DNA from: JBNKWA01 sp050299555
GTDB lineage: Bacteria > Pseudomonadota > Alphaproteobacteria > Rhodobacterales > Rhodobacteraceae
Direction: 5' to 3'
DNA length: 27,619 nucleotides
Assembly: GCA_050299555.1 (NCBI GenBank)
Contig: JBNKWA010000013.1
Coordinates: forward strand, 1 to 27,619
The stretch's first letter is position 1. The number at the start of each line of letters is the position of its first letter. The translations under genes and the position numbers were made by a program. The notes under the pieces were generated by a model, which was not told the origin of the DNA, did not search any database, and saw nothing but the letters and a program-made list of their open reading frames with translations. Of this stretch, positions 6,529-21,774 are shown one piece after another.

Positions 6529-7059
6529 ATGGCACAGCGCTGGTATTCGGTAAGCGTGCTTTCGAATTTCGAAAAGAAGGTGGCGGAATCCATTCGCGAC
6601 ACCGCAGGCAAGAAGGGCCTGGCGGAGCAGATCAGCGAGGTTCTTGTGCCCACCGAGGAAGTGGTCGAGGTGCGCCGCGGCAAGCGGGTGCAGAGCGAGA
6701 AGCGCTTCATGCCCGGCTATGTCCTCGTTCGTATGGATATGAACGACGAGACTTATCATCTCGTGAAGAACACCGCCCGGGTGACCGGTTTTCTTGGCCC
6801 CCAGGGCAAGCCGATTCCCATGCGCGACGCCGAGGTGGACCGGATCCTGAACCGCGTCGTCGAGGGGCAGGAGCATCCGCGCTCGCTGATCACCTTCGAT
6901 GTCGGCGACACCGTCAACGTGACCGACGGGCCCTTCGAGGGCTTTGCCGGCATGGTCGAGGACGTGGACGAGGACAATGCGCGCCTCAAGGTCACGGTTT
7001 CGATCTTCGGCCGGGCAACGCCGGTCGAACTGGAATTCACGCAGGTCGCCAAGTCCTGA
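6529..7059 (+). CDS. nusG: Transcription termination/antitermination factor NusG
   Basis: A 176-aa protein with an NGN domain (about 1-110: MAQRWYSVSVLSNFEKKVAE, RFMPGYVLVRM, VTGFLG) and a C-terminal KOW domain (about 124-176: FDVGDTVNVTDGPFEGF, FGRATPVELEF). The NGN domain bridges the RNA polymerase clamp, while the KOW domain contacts Rho or ribosomal S10. I chose the ATG at 6529 because family members start at M-x-RWYSV; the 30 in-frame upstream codons carry no NusG sequence. The ribosome binding site is poor. Length and motifs are normal. Confidence 0.96.
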   Translation: MAQRWYSVSVLSNFEKKVAESIRDTAGKKGLAEQISEVLVPTEEVVEVRRGKRVQSEKRFMPGYVLVRMDMNDETYHLVKNTARVTGFLGPQGKPIPMRDAEVDRILNRVVEGQEHPRSLITFDVGDTVNVTDGPFEGFAGMVEDVDEDNARLKVTVSIFGRATPVELEFTQVAKS

Positions 7060-7164
7060 CGTGATCGCTTCGTGGGAGGCGAGCGGGGCGCGCCCCGCAG
7101 ACCGGACCACGCCACTTGAATGCCGCCGGGGCGCGCCTCGGGGCAGGGAGAAGGAGAGGGCCAC
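7060..7164 (+). promoter_or_regulatory. rplK leader region, candidate L1-binding or structured RNA
   Basis: A 105-base spacer starting with CGTGATCGCTTCGTGGGAGG and containing the self-complementary GGGGCGCGCCCC. CGTGG near 7071 can pair with CCACG near 7107, giving a long stem. In other proteobacteria the L11-L1 operon is autoregulated by L1 binding to a leader here. That role is inferred from position and from the conserved CGTGGGAGG block. Confidence 0.4.
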
Positions 7165-7593
7165 ATGGCCAAGAAGATTGCCGGCACGCTGAAGCTTCAG
7201 GTGCCCGCCGGAAAGGCGAACCCGTCGCCGCCCGTGGGCCCCGCCCTCGGTCAGCGCGGGATCAACATCATGGAGTTCTGCAAGGCGTTCAACGCCCGGA
7301 CCCAGGAGATGGAGGTTGGCGCCCCGTGCCCGACCATCATCACCTACTACACCGACAAGTCCTTCTCGATGGAGATCAAGACGCCGCCGGCCTCGTTCCT
7401 GCTCAAGAAGGCGGCGAAGCTCGGCTCTGGCGCCAAGCTGCCGGGCCGCGAGATCACCGGTTCGGTCACCATCAAGCAGCTCGAAGAGATCGCCCAGGCG
7501 AAGATGAAGGATCTGAACGCCAACGACGTGAAGGCCGCGATGCAGATCATCCTCGGCTCGGCCAAGTCGATGGGCATCGAGGTGAAGGGGTAA
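7165..7593 (+). CDS. rplK: 50S ribosomal protein L11
   Basis: A 142-aa protein starting MAKKIAGTLKLQVPAGKANP, followed by PVGPALGQRGINIMEFCKAFN in the N-terminal domain. The rRNA-binding C-terminal domain contains GSVTIKQLEEIAQAKM and AMQIILGSAKSMGIEV. L11 forms the GTPase-associated centre with 23S rRNA and the L10-L12 stalk, and it is needed for RelA activation. The ATG at 7165 follows GGGAGAAGGAGAGG, a strong ribosome binding site. rplA begins 4 bases after the stop, so the pair is translationally linked. Confidence 0.97.
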   Translation: MAKKIAGTLKLQVPAGKANPSPPVGPALGQRGINIMEFCKAFNARTQEMEVGAPCPTIITYYTDKSFSMEIKTPPASFLLKKAAKLGSGAKLPGREITGSVTIKQLEEIAQAKMKDLNANDVKAAMQIILGSAKSMGIEVKG

Positions 7594-7597
7594 CGCC

Positions 7598-8296
7598 ATG
7601 GCAAAGCACGGCAAGCGATTCCGCGCCGCCAAGGAGGCTTTCTCCGACAAGGCGCATGTCAGCATCGACGAGGCGATCACCCTGGTGAAGTCGAACGCCA
7701 AGGCGAAGTTCGACGAGACCGTCGAGATCGCGATGAATCTCGGCGTCGATCCGCGTCACGCCGACCAGATGGTGCGCGGCGTGGTCAGCCTGCCCAACGG
7801 CACCGGCAAGACGGTGCGGGTGGCGGTCTTCGCCCGCGGCCCCAAGGCCGACGAGGCCAAGGAAGCCGGGGCCGACATCGTCGGCGCCGAGGACCTGATG
7901 GAGACGATCCAGAGCGGCAAGATCGAGTTCGACCGCTGCATCGCCACCCCGGACCTGATGCCGGTGGTCGGCCGGCTCGGCAAGATCCTCGGCCCCCGCA
8001 ACCTGATGCCGAACCCCAAGGTCGGCACGGTGACCATGGACGTGGCCGCTGCGGTCGCGGCCGCCAAGGGCGGCGAAGTGCAGTTCAAGGTCGAGAAGGC
8101 GGGCGTGGTCCATGCCGGCATCGGCAAGGCGTCGTTCGACGCCGCCAAGCTGGTGGAGAACGCCAAGGCCTTCGTCGCCGCGGTCAGCCGGGCCAAGCCG
8201 GCGGGTGCCAAGGGCACCTACCTGAAGAAGATTTCGCTCAGCTCCACCATGGGGCCGGGCGTCTCGGTAGACGTCGCCGACGCGACCGCCGAGTAG
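7598..8296 (+). CDS. rplA: 50S ribosomal protein L1
   Basis: A 232-aa protein beginning MAKHGKRFRAAKEAF, with FDETVEIAMNLGVDPRHADQ, GAEDLMETIQ and ILGPRNLMPNPKVGTVT. These are the L1 signatures, including the conserved LGPRNLMPNPK segment between the two lobes. L1 builds the mobile stalk that guides deacylated tRNA out of the E site and represses its own operon in several bacteria. Length is normal. It overlaps nothing and begins 4 bases after rplK. Confidence 0.97.
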   Translation: MAKHGKRFRAAKEAFSDKAHVSIDEAITLVKSNAKAKFDETVEIAMNLGVDPRHADQMVRGVVSLPNGTGKTVRVAVFARGPKADEAKEAGADIVGAEDLMETIQSGKIEFDRCIATPDLMPVVGRLGKILGPRNLMPNPKVGTVTMDVAAAVAAAKGGEVQFKVEKAGVVHAGIGKASFDAAKLVENAKAFVAAVSRAKPAGAKGTYLKKISLSSTMGPGVSVDVADATAE

Positions 8297-8571
8297 CGAG
8301 ATCCCGCCGGGTCGTCCCTTGGGGCATCCCGGCGGGGCACGGCCGGGCCGGTTCGCCGGTCCGGACTGTCCGAGACGGCGGGTGCCGCGGGGGTTCGCCC
8401 CCAAGGCTTAATCTCCTGCCTGAGACGGGATCGTGCGGAATTCATCCGGGGGCTGCGGCCCACGGGCGGTTTTGGCGGACCCGTAAGACGGACCGAAGCG
8501 TGGCATTCGGCAACGGGTGCCACGGACTAGAGCCGGAGGGGGCAACCCTTCCATGAACCTGGAGCAAGACT
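8297..8571 (+). ncRNA. rplJL leader RNA (L10 leader-type, structured)
   Basis: A 275-base gap with at least five good hairpins: CCCGCCGGG/CCCGGCGGG (8303-8311 with 8328-8336); a 7-bp stem with a TTCG loop (8345-8362); GGGGG-TTCG-CCCCC (8389-8402); ACGGG/CCCGT (8462-8466 with 8480-8484); and GTGGCA/TGCCAC (8500-8505 with 8518-8523). In many bacteria this position holds the L10(L12)4 binding site that autoregulates rplJL translation. No U-run follows the stems, which favours an RNA-protein switch over simple termination. The exact binding site is not assigned. Confidence 0.6.
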
Positions 8572-9087
8572 GTGGATAGAGCCCGGAAAGAAGCGGTGGT
8601 CGACGAGCTCGGCCAGATCTTCAAGGACTCTGGTGTCGTCGTGGTGGCTCACTACGCCGGCCTCACGGTTGCTGAGATGCAGGACTTCCGCGGCCGCATG
8701 CGTGCGGCAGGCGGAGCCGTCCGCGTCGCCAAGAACAGGCTCGCCAAGATCGCCCTCGAGGGCAAGCCCTGCGCCAGCATGGCTTCGCTGCTCAAGGGGC
8801 AGACGGTGCTCGCCTACTCCGAAGACCCGGTCGCGGCCGCCAAGGTGGCCGACGAATACGCCAAAGCGAACAAGAAGTTCGTCATCGTCGGCGGGTCGAT
8901 GGGTGAGACGGCACTGGACGAAGCCGGGGTCAAGGCCGTGGCCGCGATGCCGTCCCGCGAGGAGCTGATCGCTTCCGTGGTGGCGTCCATCGGGGCACCG
9001 GCGGCGAACCTGGCAGGGGCGATCGGCGCACCGGCCTCGAACATCGCGGGCATTCTCGCGACACTCGAGGAGCGGGAGGCGGCCTGA
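8572..9087 (+). CDS. rplJ: 50S ribosomal protein L10
   Basis: A 171-aa protein read from the GTG at 8572, eight bases after GGAG (8561-8564). The start VDRARKEAVVDEL is the usual alphaproteobacterial L10 N-terminus, so GTG is preferred. The rRNA-binding domain includes VVVVAHYAGLTVAEMQDFR, MRAAGGAVRVAKNRLAKIA and LLKGQTVLAYSEDP. The C-terminal helix that carries L12 dimers ends the protein (SNIAGILATLEEREAA). L10 anchors the L12 stalk to 23S rRNA and, bound to L12, represses its own mRNA in well-studied species. The first codons overlap a short frame starting at 8553. Confidence 0.95.
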   Translation: MDRARKEAVVDELGQIFKDSGVVVVAHYAGLTVAEMQDFRGRMRAAGGAVRVAKNRLAKIALEGKPCASMASLLKGQTVLAYSEDPVAAAKVADEYAKANKKFVIVGGSMGETALDEAGVKAVAAMPSREELIASVVASIGAPAANLAGAIGAPASNIAGILATLEEREAA

Positions 9088-9105
9088 GCGAAGCAACCAT
9101 GGGAC

Positions 9106-9123
9106 CGGCCGCGCAGGCGGCCG
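9106..9123 (+). promoter_or_regulatory. Hairpin in the rplJ-rplL spacer
   Basis: CGGCCGC (9106-9112) and GCGGCCG (9117-9123) form a perfect 7-bp stem with a GCAG loop, 38 bases before the rplL start. No T-run follows. It could affect stability or the extra translation rplL needs, since L12 is made in several-fold excess over L10. Confidence 0.35.
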
Positions 9124-9160
9124 ACGTCACCGGACACGGATAACGGATGGAAACTGGAAA

Positions 9161-9544
9161 ATGGCTGATCTGAAGAAACTGGCCGAAGAGATCGTGGGGC
9201 TGACCCTGCTGGAAGCGGCCGAGCTGAAGAAGATCCTCAAGGACGAATACGGCATCGAGCCCGCCGCCGGCGGCGCGGTGATGATGGCCGGTCCTGCCGC
9301 CGGTGGCGAAGCCGCCGCCGCGGAAGAGGAGAAGACCGAGTTCGACGTCATTCTGCTCGAGGCGGGCGCCCAGAAGATCAACGTGATCAAGGAAGTGCGC
9401 GCCATCACCGGGCTTGGCCTGAAGGAAGCCAAGGACCTGGTCGAGGCCGGCGGCAAGGCGGTCAAGGAGCAGGCTTCCAAGGCCGAGGCCGAGGAAATCA
9501 AGAAGAAGCTCGAAGAGGCCGGTGCCAAGGTCGAGCTGAAGTGA
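9161..9544 (+). CDS. rplL: 50S ribosomal protein L7/L12
   Basis: A 127-aa protein with an N-terminal dimerisation domain (MADLKKLAEEIVGLTLLEAA), a flexible Ala/Gly/Met hinge (about 40-55) and a C-terminal factor-binding domain (EKTEFDVILLEAGAQKINVI, AITGLGLKEAKDLVEAGGK, VKEQASKAEAEEIKKKLE). L12 dimers bind L10 and recruit translation GTPases. GGAAACTGGAAA precedes the ATG. Length and all conserved lysines are normal. Confidence 0.97.
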   Translation: MADLKKLAEEIVGLTLLEAAELKKILKDEYGIEPAAGGAVMMAGPAAGGEAAAAEEEKTEFDVILLEAGAQKINVIKEVRAITGLGLKEAKDLVEAGGKAVKEQASKAEAEEIKKKLEEAGAKVELK

Positions 9545-9593
9545 TCGGGCCTCGCGCCATGGGCGCGGTGCAGATCGTCTGACGACACTGGCT

Positions 9594-9625
9594 GGATCCG
9601 GGGGGTTCCCCGGGTCCGGCCCTTT
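9594..9625 (+). terminator. Partial terminator or attenuator between rplL and rpoB
   Basis: GGATCCGGGG (9594-9603) pairs with CCCCGGGTCC (9608-9617), with one T-G pair and a GGTT loop. Only a short CCCTTT tail follows, so termination should be incomplete. It is placed 50 bases after rplL. E. coli has a leaky terminator at the same position that lowers rpoBC expression relative to the ribosomal genes. The remaining ~180 bases up to rpoB hold no gene. Confidence 0.6.
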
Positions 9626-9804
9626 GCATCTCTCAGGATGCCTCGCGCCGGCAAGGGCCGGAGGGGACATCCCGACAGGTGCAGACAAGCCGGGCGCGGG
9701 AGGTGGGAAATCCCGCAGGCATAGGCTTGTGACGGCCCCTGGAAAGATTGGGCGACCGGTAACCCGGCCCGTCGCCCGACCGAGCAGAGAAGGCACGACC
9801 GCGC

Positions 9805-13941
<4,137 letters not shown>

Positions 13942-13990
13942 GGGCCGCGCAAGCGCGCCCTTCCCACCCCTTCGAGCAAAGGATGATCCG

Positions 13991-18196
<4,206 letters not shown>

Positions 18197-18218
18197 CCCG
18201 GGACGGACCTGGAACCGA

Positions 18219-18250
18219 AAAAGGGCCCGGCGGCAACGCAGGGCCCTTTT
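18219..18250 (+). terminator. Strong intrinsic terminator after rpoC
   Basis: AAAAGGGCCC (18219-18228) and GGGCCCTTTT (18241-18250) form a perfect 10-bp stem with a 12-base loop. The stem ends in its own T-run. It lies 22 bases after the rpoC stop codon. Confidence 0.9.
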
Positions 18251-18333
18251 GCCTGCGGGGTATCAGGGGGCCCCGCGCCCGGTCGCTCCCCGCCCGCCCA
18301 CCCTCGCGCCGGGGCGCGGGCCGGCGGCGGTCG

Positions 18334-18369
18334 TCACAATCCGAAGAACGGCCAGCGCCTGGCCGTTCT
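18334..18369 (-). terminator. Terminator for the gentisate operon
   Basis: On the minus strand, AGAACGGCCAG and CTGGCCGTTCT form a perfect 11-bp stem (18345-18369) with a 3-base loop, followed by a T-containing tail TCGGATTG. It lies 37 bases past the stop codon of the last operon gene. The stretch 18251-18333, between the two opposing terminators, shows no gene. Confidence 0.7.
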
Positions 18370-18406
18370 CGATGCTTCTGGTCCGGGATCAGGCTGTTTG
18401 GTCCGG

Positions 18407-18982
18407 TCAGCCCCGGGCGCGATCCGGTGCCGCGCGCAGCACCGGCGCCGGCACCTCGGCCAGGCGGGCACCGTTGCCCAGATCCACCGCGCCGAGCCAC
18501 AGGTCCAGCGCCCTGACAAGCGGCAGCCCGCGCACTGTAACCGCACCCGCATCCATCGGCACCGCGCCCTCCCAGTCCGCAGGCCGCAGGTCCCGGAACT
18601 CGACATTCAGGTGCACGTCGCTATGGGCATAGAGATACCGCAGGGCGCGGGCTGGCAGCGTCGCCGCCAGTGCGATGTCGGGCCGCCATTCGGCCTCTTC
18701 CTCGCTCAGGCCCTCGCGCAGACCCTTGAGTGCGATCGCCATCGCCCGCGCCCGGTAGCTGACATCGGCGATCAGGTGCCGCCGGGTCCAGCCGGCCCGC
18801 AGCGACGGGGCATCGAGCGCCGCATCGTCAAGTTCGCCCAGCTTGCGGGCAAGGAACGCCGCCCCGCGCCGTGCCAGCAGCAGATCCCCGGCCGGCGCGT
18901 TCGGCGCATCATGGCGCGCACCTTTGCCCTGGCGCTCGCGCAGCGCCGCGCGGGCCTCCCGATCGGGATCGGCCGGCACCAC
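18407..18982 (-). CDS. MDMPI-like (maleylpyruvate isomerase N-domain) protein lacking the zinc triad
   Basis: A 191-aa protein whose residues ~33-185 align by eye with the mycothiol-dependent maleylpyruvate isomerase of Corynebacterium: LLLARRG, then PSLRAGWTRRHLIADVSYRARA, LRYLYAHSDVHLNVEFR and LWLGAVDLG. In the Corynebacterium enzyme zinc is held by His52, Glu144 and His148 (numbers from memory of the published structure). Here the matching positions read Asp73, Asp160 and Gly164, so the metal site appears lost. Mycothiol is also not known from alphaproteobacteria. The GTG start lies 3 bases after the dioxygenase stop codon, so the two are coupled. The first ~30 residues look unstructured. 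An isomerase role is doubtful, because a separate NagL-type isomerase is encoded in the same operon. Confidence 0.7.
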   Translation of the reverse strand: MVPADPDREARAALRERQGKGARHDAPNAPAGDLLLARRGAAFLARKLGELDDAALDAPSLRAGWTRRHLIADVSYRARAMAIALKGLREGLSEEEAEWRPDIALAATLPARALRYLYAHSDVHLNVEFRDLRPADWEGAVPMDAGAVTVRGLPLVRALDLWLGAVDLGNGARLAEVPAPVLRAAPDRARG

Positions 18983-18985
18983 CGG

Positions 18986-20089
18986 TCAGTCCTGTCCGCC
19001 CACCCGGGTGCGCATGAAGTGAAGCCGTTCCATGATCGGCGCGTCCGAGAAGCGGAACAGGTCGAACCGGGTCTCGGCCTGCAGCGACCAGGGCACCCAG
19101 GACGGCACCACGAACATGTCGCCCTTGTCCAGCCGGTGGGTCTCGCCGTTCAGCACCACCGCGCCGCGCCCCTCGAAGACCTGGAACACCGCCGAGCCGA
19201 CCTCCTGGCGCTGCGCCGTCTCCACCCCCTCGCGCAGGCGGTGGAACTCGCAGCGGATCGTCGGCATCACGTCGCCGCCGGTCGTCGGGTTGACGTAGCG
19301 GATCGCCGCATGCCCCTGGGCGACGGTCGCCGGTTGGCCCTCGTCTTCCAGAAGCAGCTGCTCGGTCAGCGCCTGGTCGGTGAATGCCCAGCGATAGGCG
19401 CCGATGGGCGAGGATACCGTGTCGGCAAGCTGGGACAGCGGCCTGAGCCCCGGATGACACCATAGCCGCTCGCTGCGCGAGAAGTTGGGCGTCGCATAGT
19501 CGGTGACCCGCTCGGCGCCGAACTCGAAGAACCCCACATCCATCTGCTGGCTGAACGGGATGTCGAGCCCGTCGATCCAGGCCATGGGCGCGTCGGCATC
19601 GTTGTGGTGGCCGTGAAAGTTCCAGCCCGGGGTCAGCAACAGATCGCCGCGCGACATGCGCACCGGATCGCCGTTGACCACGGTCCAGACCCCCTCGCCC
19701 TCGACCACGAAGCGGAAGGCGTTCTGCGAGTGCCGGTGCTCGGGCGCGGTCTCGCGGGGGCCGAGATACTGGATCGCCGCCCAGAGCGTCGGCGAGACAT
19801 AGGCGTGAGGCGCCAGGCCCGGATTGGCCAGCCCGATGGCCCGGCGCTCGCCGCCGCGGCCCACCGGCACCAGCTTTCCCGACGTCTCGGCCAGCGGCAG
19901 CAGCCTGGACCACTTCCAGACATGCGGCACCGCCCTGGGCCTGGGATGAACCGGCATCAGGTCGCCCAGCTGGGTCCAGAGCGGGATCAGGTGCTCGGCC
20001 TCGAACCCCTCGTAGAGCGCCCGCAGCTCCGGCGTGTCCTCGGGCTGCATCGCGTTGGCGACGTCCTCGTGGCCCTTGGGTTCGTTCAT
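18986..20089 (-). CDS. Gentisate 1,2-dioxygenase
   Basis: A 367-aa bicupin enzyme that opens the gentisate ring to maleylpyruvate using Fe(II) and O2. The first cupin carries the iron ligands: PEHRHSQNAFRFVVEG with H118 and H120, and NFHGHHND with H159. The second cupin (about 290-350: VFQVFEGRGAVVLNGE, KGDMFVVPSWVPWSL) has no clear metal triad, as is common in the family. WKWSRLLPLAE and the region around AIQYLGPRETAP are typical of GDO. GGAGG lies 6 bases before the ATG. It follows the isomerase gene by 30 bases and precedes the MDMPI-like gene by 3. This assignment anchors the interpretation of the whole operon. Confidence 0.93.
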   Translation of the reverse strand: MNEPKGHEDVANAMQPEDTPELRALYEGFEAEHLIPLWTQLGDLMPVHPRPRAVPHVWKWSRLLPLAETSGKLVPVGRGGERRAIGLANPGLAPHAYVSPTLWAAIQYLGPRETAPEHRHSQNAFRFVVEGEGVWTVVNGDPVRMSRGDLLLTPGWNFHGHHNDADAPMAWIDGLDIPFSQQMDVGFFEFGAERVTDYATPNFSRSERLWCHPGLRPLSQLADTVSSPIGAYRWAFTDQALTEQLLLEDEGQPATVAQGHAAIRYVNPTTGGDVMPTIRCEFHRLREGVETAQRQEVGSAVFQVFEGRGAVVLNGETHRLDKGDMFVVPSWVPWSLQAETRFDLFRFSDAPIMERLHFMRTRVGGQD

Positions 20090-20119
20090 GGCGTTCCTCC
20101 TTTGTCGGGACGCATCGCG

Positions 20120-20767
20120 TCAGGCCGCATCGGGCTGGTTCGGCGGCGCCGCATCGCGGAATGCAGGCAGCGCGTCCAGCGCGGCGAAGACACGTGCGAT
20201 GGTCGGCCACCCACCAAGCGGAATATCGAAGCGGCGATTGTTCCAGACCTGCGCGTAAAGGCAGAGATCGGCAAGCGTCGGCGTGTCGCCATGGCAGAAC
20301 TGCCCGGTCTCGCCGCCGTCGGCAAGGGCAGTCTCCAGCGCGTCGAAGGTCAGCGTCACCCAGTGCGTGAACCAGGCCTTCTGCGCGTCCTCATTGGCGC
20401 CGAACTGGTCGCGCAGGCGGAACAGGACGCGCAGGTTGTTCAACGGGTGGATCTCGCAGGCGATCATGGCGGCCAGCGCCCGCACCCGGGCGCGGCCATC
20501 GGCATCGGCGGGCAGCAGCGGCGGCTCGGGCCAGGTTTCGTCCAGCCACTCGATGATCGCCAGCGACTGGGTCAGCACCGTGCCATCCTGACGTTCCAGC
20601 GCCGGCACCAGCCCCTGCGGGTTGATCGCCAGGTATCCTGGCATGCGGGTCTCGCCGCTGCGCAGGGCATAGGCGGCCTGCTCATAGGCCAACCCCTTGA
20701 GGTTCAGGGCGGCCCGCACCCGGGTCGAGGTCGACGAGCGGTAGAAGTTGTGCAGCAGCAGGCCCAT
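20120..20767 (-). CDS. nagL: Maleylpyruvate isomerase, NagL-type (zeta-class GST)
   Basis: A 215-aa glutathione S-transferase fold protein. The N-terminal thioredoxin-like domain has RSSTSTRVRAALNLKGL (10-26), NPQGLVPAL with the cis-proline at 55, and TQSLAIIEWL (66-75). The helical domain contains LLPADADGRARVRALAA and the family motif DTPTLADLCLYAQV. These are close to NagL of Ralstonia U2, including Thr in place of the Cys of the SSC motif found in maleylacetoacetate isomerases. NagL converts maleylpyruvate to fumarylpyruvate with glutathione. The position directly upstream of the dioxygenase in the operon fits. Maleylacetoacetate isomerase is the alternative, but the gentisate context favours maleylpyruvate. 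Confidence 0.87.
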   Translation of the reverse strand: MGLLLHNFYRSSTSTRVRAALNLKGLAYEQAAYALRSGETRMPGYLAINPQGLVPALERQDGTVLTQSLAIIEWLDETWPEPPLLPADADGRARVRALAAMIACEIHPLNNLRVLFRLRDQFGANEDAQKAWFTHWVTLTFDALETALADGGETGQFCHGDTPTLADLCLYAQVWNNRRFDIPLGGWPTIARVFAALDALPAFRDAAPPNQPDAA

Positions 20768-20793
20768 GCGGTCGGATCTCCGGTTTCGCGGCG

Positions 20794-21012
20794 TCAGTGC
20801 CGGCCGGCCTCGACGATCTTCTGCGCCAGCCGTTCGGGGTTGGTGGCAAGGGTCGAATGGCTTCCCGGCATGGATGCCAGCCGATACAGCCCCAGCTTCT
20901 CGGAGAGCCGCGGATGCCAGGGCATCGAGGCGGGAAGCGCGATGTCCTCGGCGCAGTGCAGACAGCTCCGGGCGCCGGTATGCGCGGCGCCATGCACGAG
21001 CACGATCTTCAT
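20794..21012 (-). pseudogene. Alpha/beta-hydrolase remnant with a large internal deletion
   Basis: A 72-codon open frame whose two ends look like the two ends of one alpha/beta hydrolase. Residues 1-14, MKIVLVHGAAHTGA, are a typical N-terminal strand with the HG oxyanion motif. Residues ~18-72 resemble the family C-terminus: LHCAEDIALP (acid residue near 23), then LASMPGSHSTLATNPERLAQ (His52). The ~150 residues normally between them, including the GxSxG nucleophile and the cap, are missing, yet the frame is intact. GGGGGAAAAG sits right before the ATG, so a mini-protein may still be made. The gene is embedded in the operon with 26-base gaps on each side. It is probably inactive. Before the deletion it could have been an esterase or thioesterase of the pathway; that is inference. 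Confidence 0.65.
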
Positions 21013-21038
21013 CTTTTCCCCCTCATGGAGCTTGCGGC

Positions 21039-21734
21039 TCAGCGCCGCGGCCCGATTGTGGTTTCGATGCTGCCAAGCCCGTCGATGCTCACGGCGCAGC
21101 GATCGCCCGGCAGCAGCGGCCCGACACCCGCCGGCGTGCCGGTCATGACCAGGTCGCCGGGGCGAAGTTCGACCGACCGCGAAAGGATCGCGACGATCTC
21201 CGGCACCGACCAGATCAGCTCGGAAAGGTCGGCGTCCTGCCTCACCTCGCCGTTGACGGTGAGCCGGATCGCTCCCTTGCCCGGATGGCCCACCATGGCG
21301 ACCGGATGCACCGGCCCGATCACCGCCGACCGGTCAAAGGCCTTGCCCCAGTCCCAGGGCCGGCCCTTCTCGCGCGCTTCCAGCTGCAGGTCGCGCCGGG
21401 TCAGGTCGTTGCCCACCGCATAGCCCCAGACATGGGACAGGCTGTCCGCCTCGGCGATGTCCCGCCCCGCCGTGCCGATCACCGCGACCAGTTCGGCCTC
21501 GTGGTGAAAGTTGCCCGTCTCGGGCGGGTAGGGGATGGTTTCGCCGGAATCCACGACGGCATCGGCGGGCTTGGTGAAGAAGAACGGCGGCTCGCGGTCC
21601 GGGTCCCTGCCCATCTCGCGGGCATGGGCGGCATAGTTGCGCCCGACGCAGAAGATGCGCCGCACCGGCAGCCGGTCGGTGGTGCCGTGAACCGCAACCG
21701 ACGCGGTCGGCGGCGGCGGGAAAACGTAAGACAT
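21039..21734 (-). CDS. nagK: Fumarylpyruvate hydrolase (FAH family)
   Basis: A 231-aa FAH-fold hydrolase that cleaves fumarylpyruvate to fumarate and pyruvate. The metal ligands are visible: FHHEAELVAVIG with E79 and E81, and GYAVGNDLTRRDLQ with D110, followed by KGRPWDWGKAFD with K131. RRIFCVGRNYAAHA near residue 26 and PGDLVMTGTPAGVGPL near the end are characteristic. I chose the ATG at 21734 because AGGCAGGTGG precedes it and homologues start near here; 24 upstream in-frame codons are excluded. Acylpyruvase or another FAHD1-like activity is possible from sequence alone, but the gentisate neighbours point to fumarylpyruvate. Confidence 0.85.
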   Translation of the reverse strand: MSYVFPPPPTASVAVHGTTDRLPVRRIFCVGRNYAAHAREMGRDPDREPPFFFTKPADAVVDSGETIPYPPETGNFHHEAELVAVIGTAGRDIAEADSLSHVWGYAVGNDLTRRDLQLEAREKGRPWDWGKAFDRSAVIGPVHPVAMVGHPGKGAIRLTVNGEVRQDADLSELIWSVPEIVAILSRSVELRPGDLVMTGTPAGVGPLLPGDRCAVSIDGLGSIETTIGPRR

Positions 21735-21774
21735 TTCCACCTGCCTTTCTCCGGTTCGGCTCGCCGCCATCCCG

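Noticed and set aside
20794..21012. Treating the 72-codon frame as an intact novel small protein
   Set aside because: Both ends match opposite ends of one alpha/beta hydrolase, so a deletion remnant explains it better. It is still listed in case the mini-protein is made.
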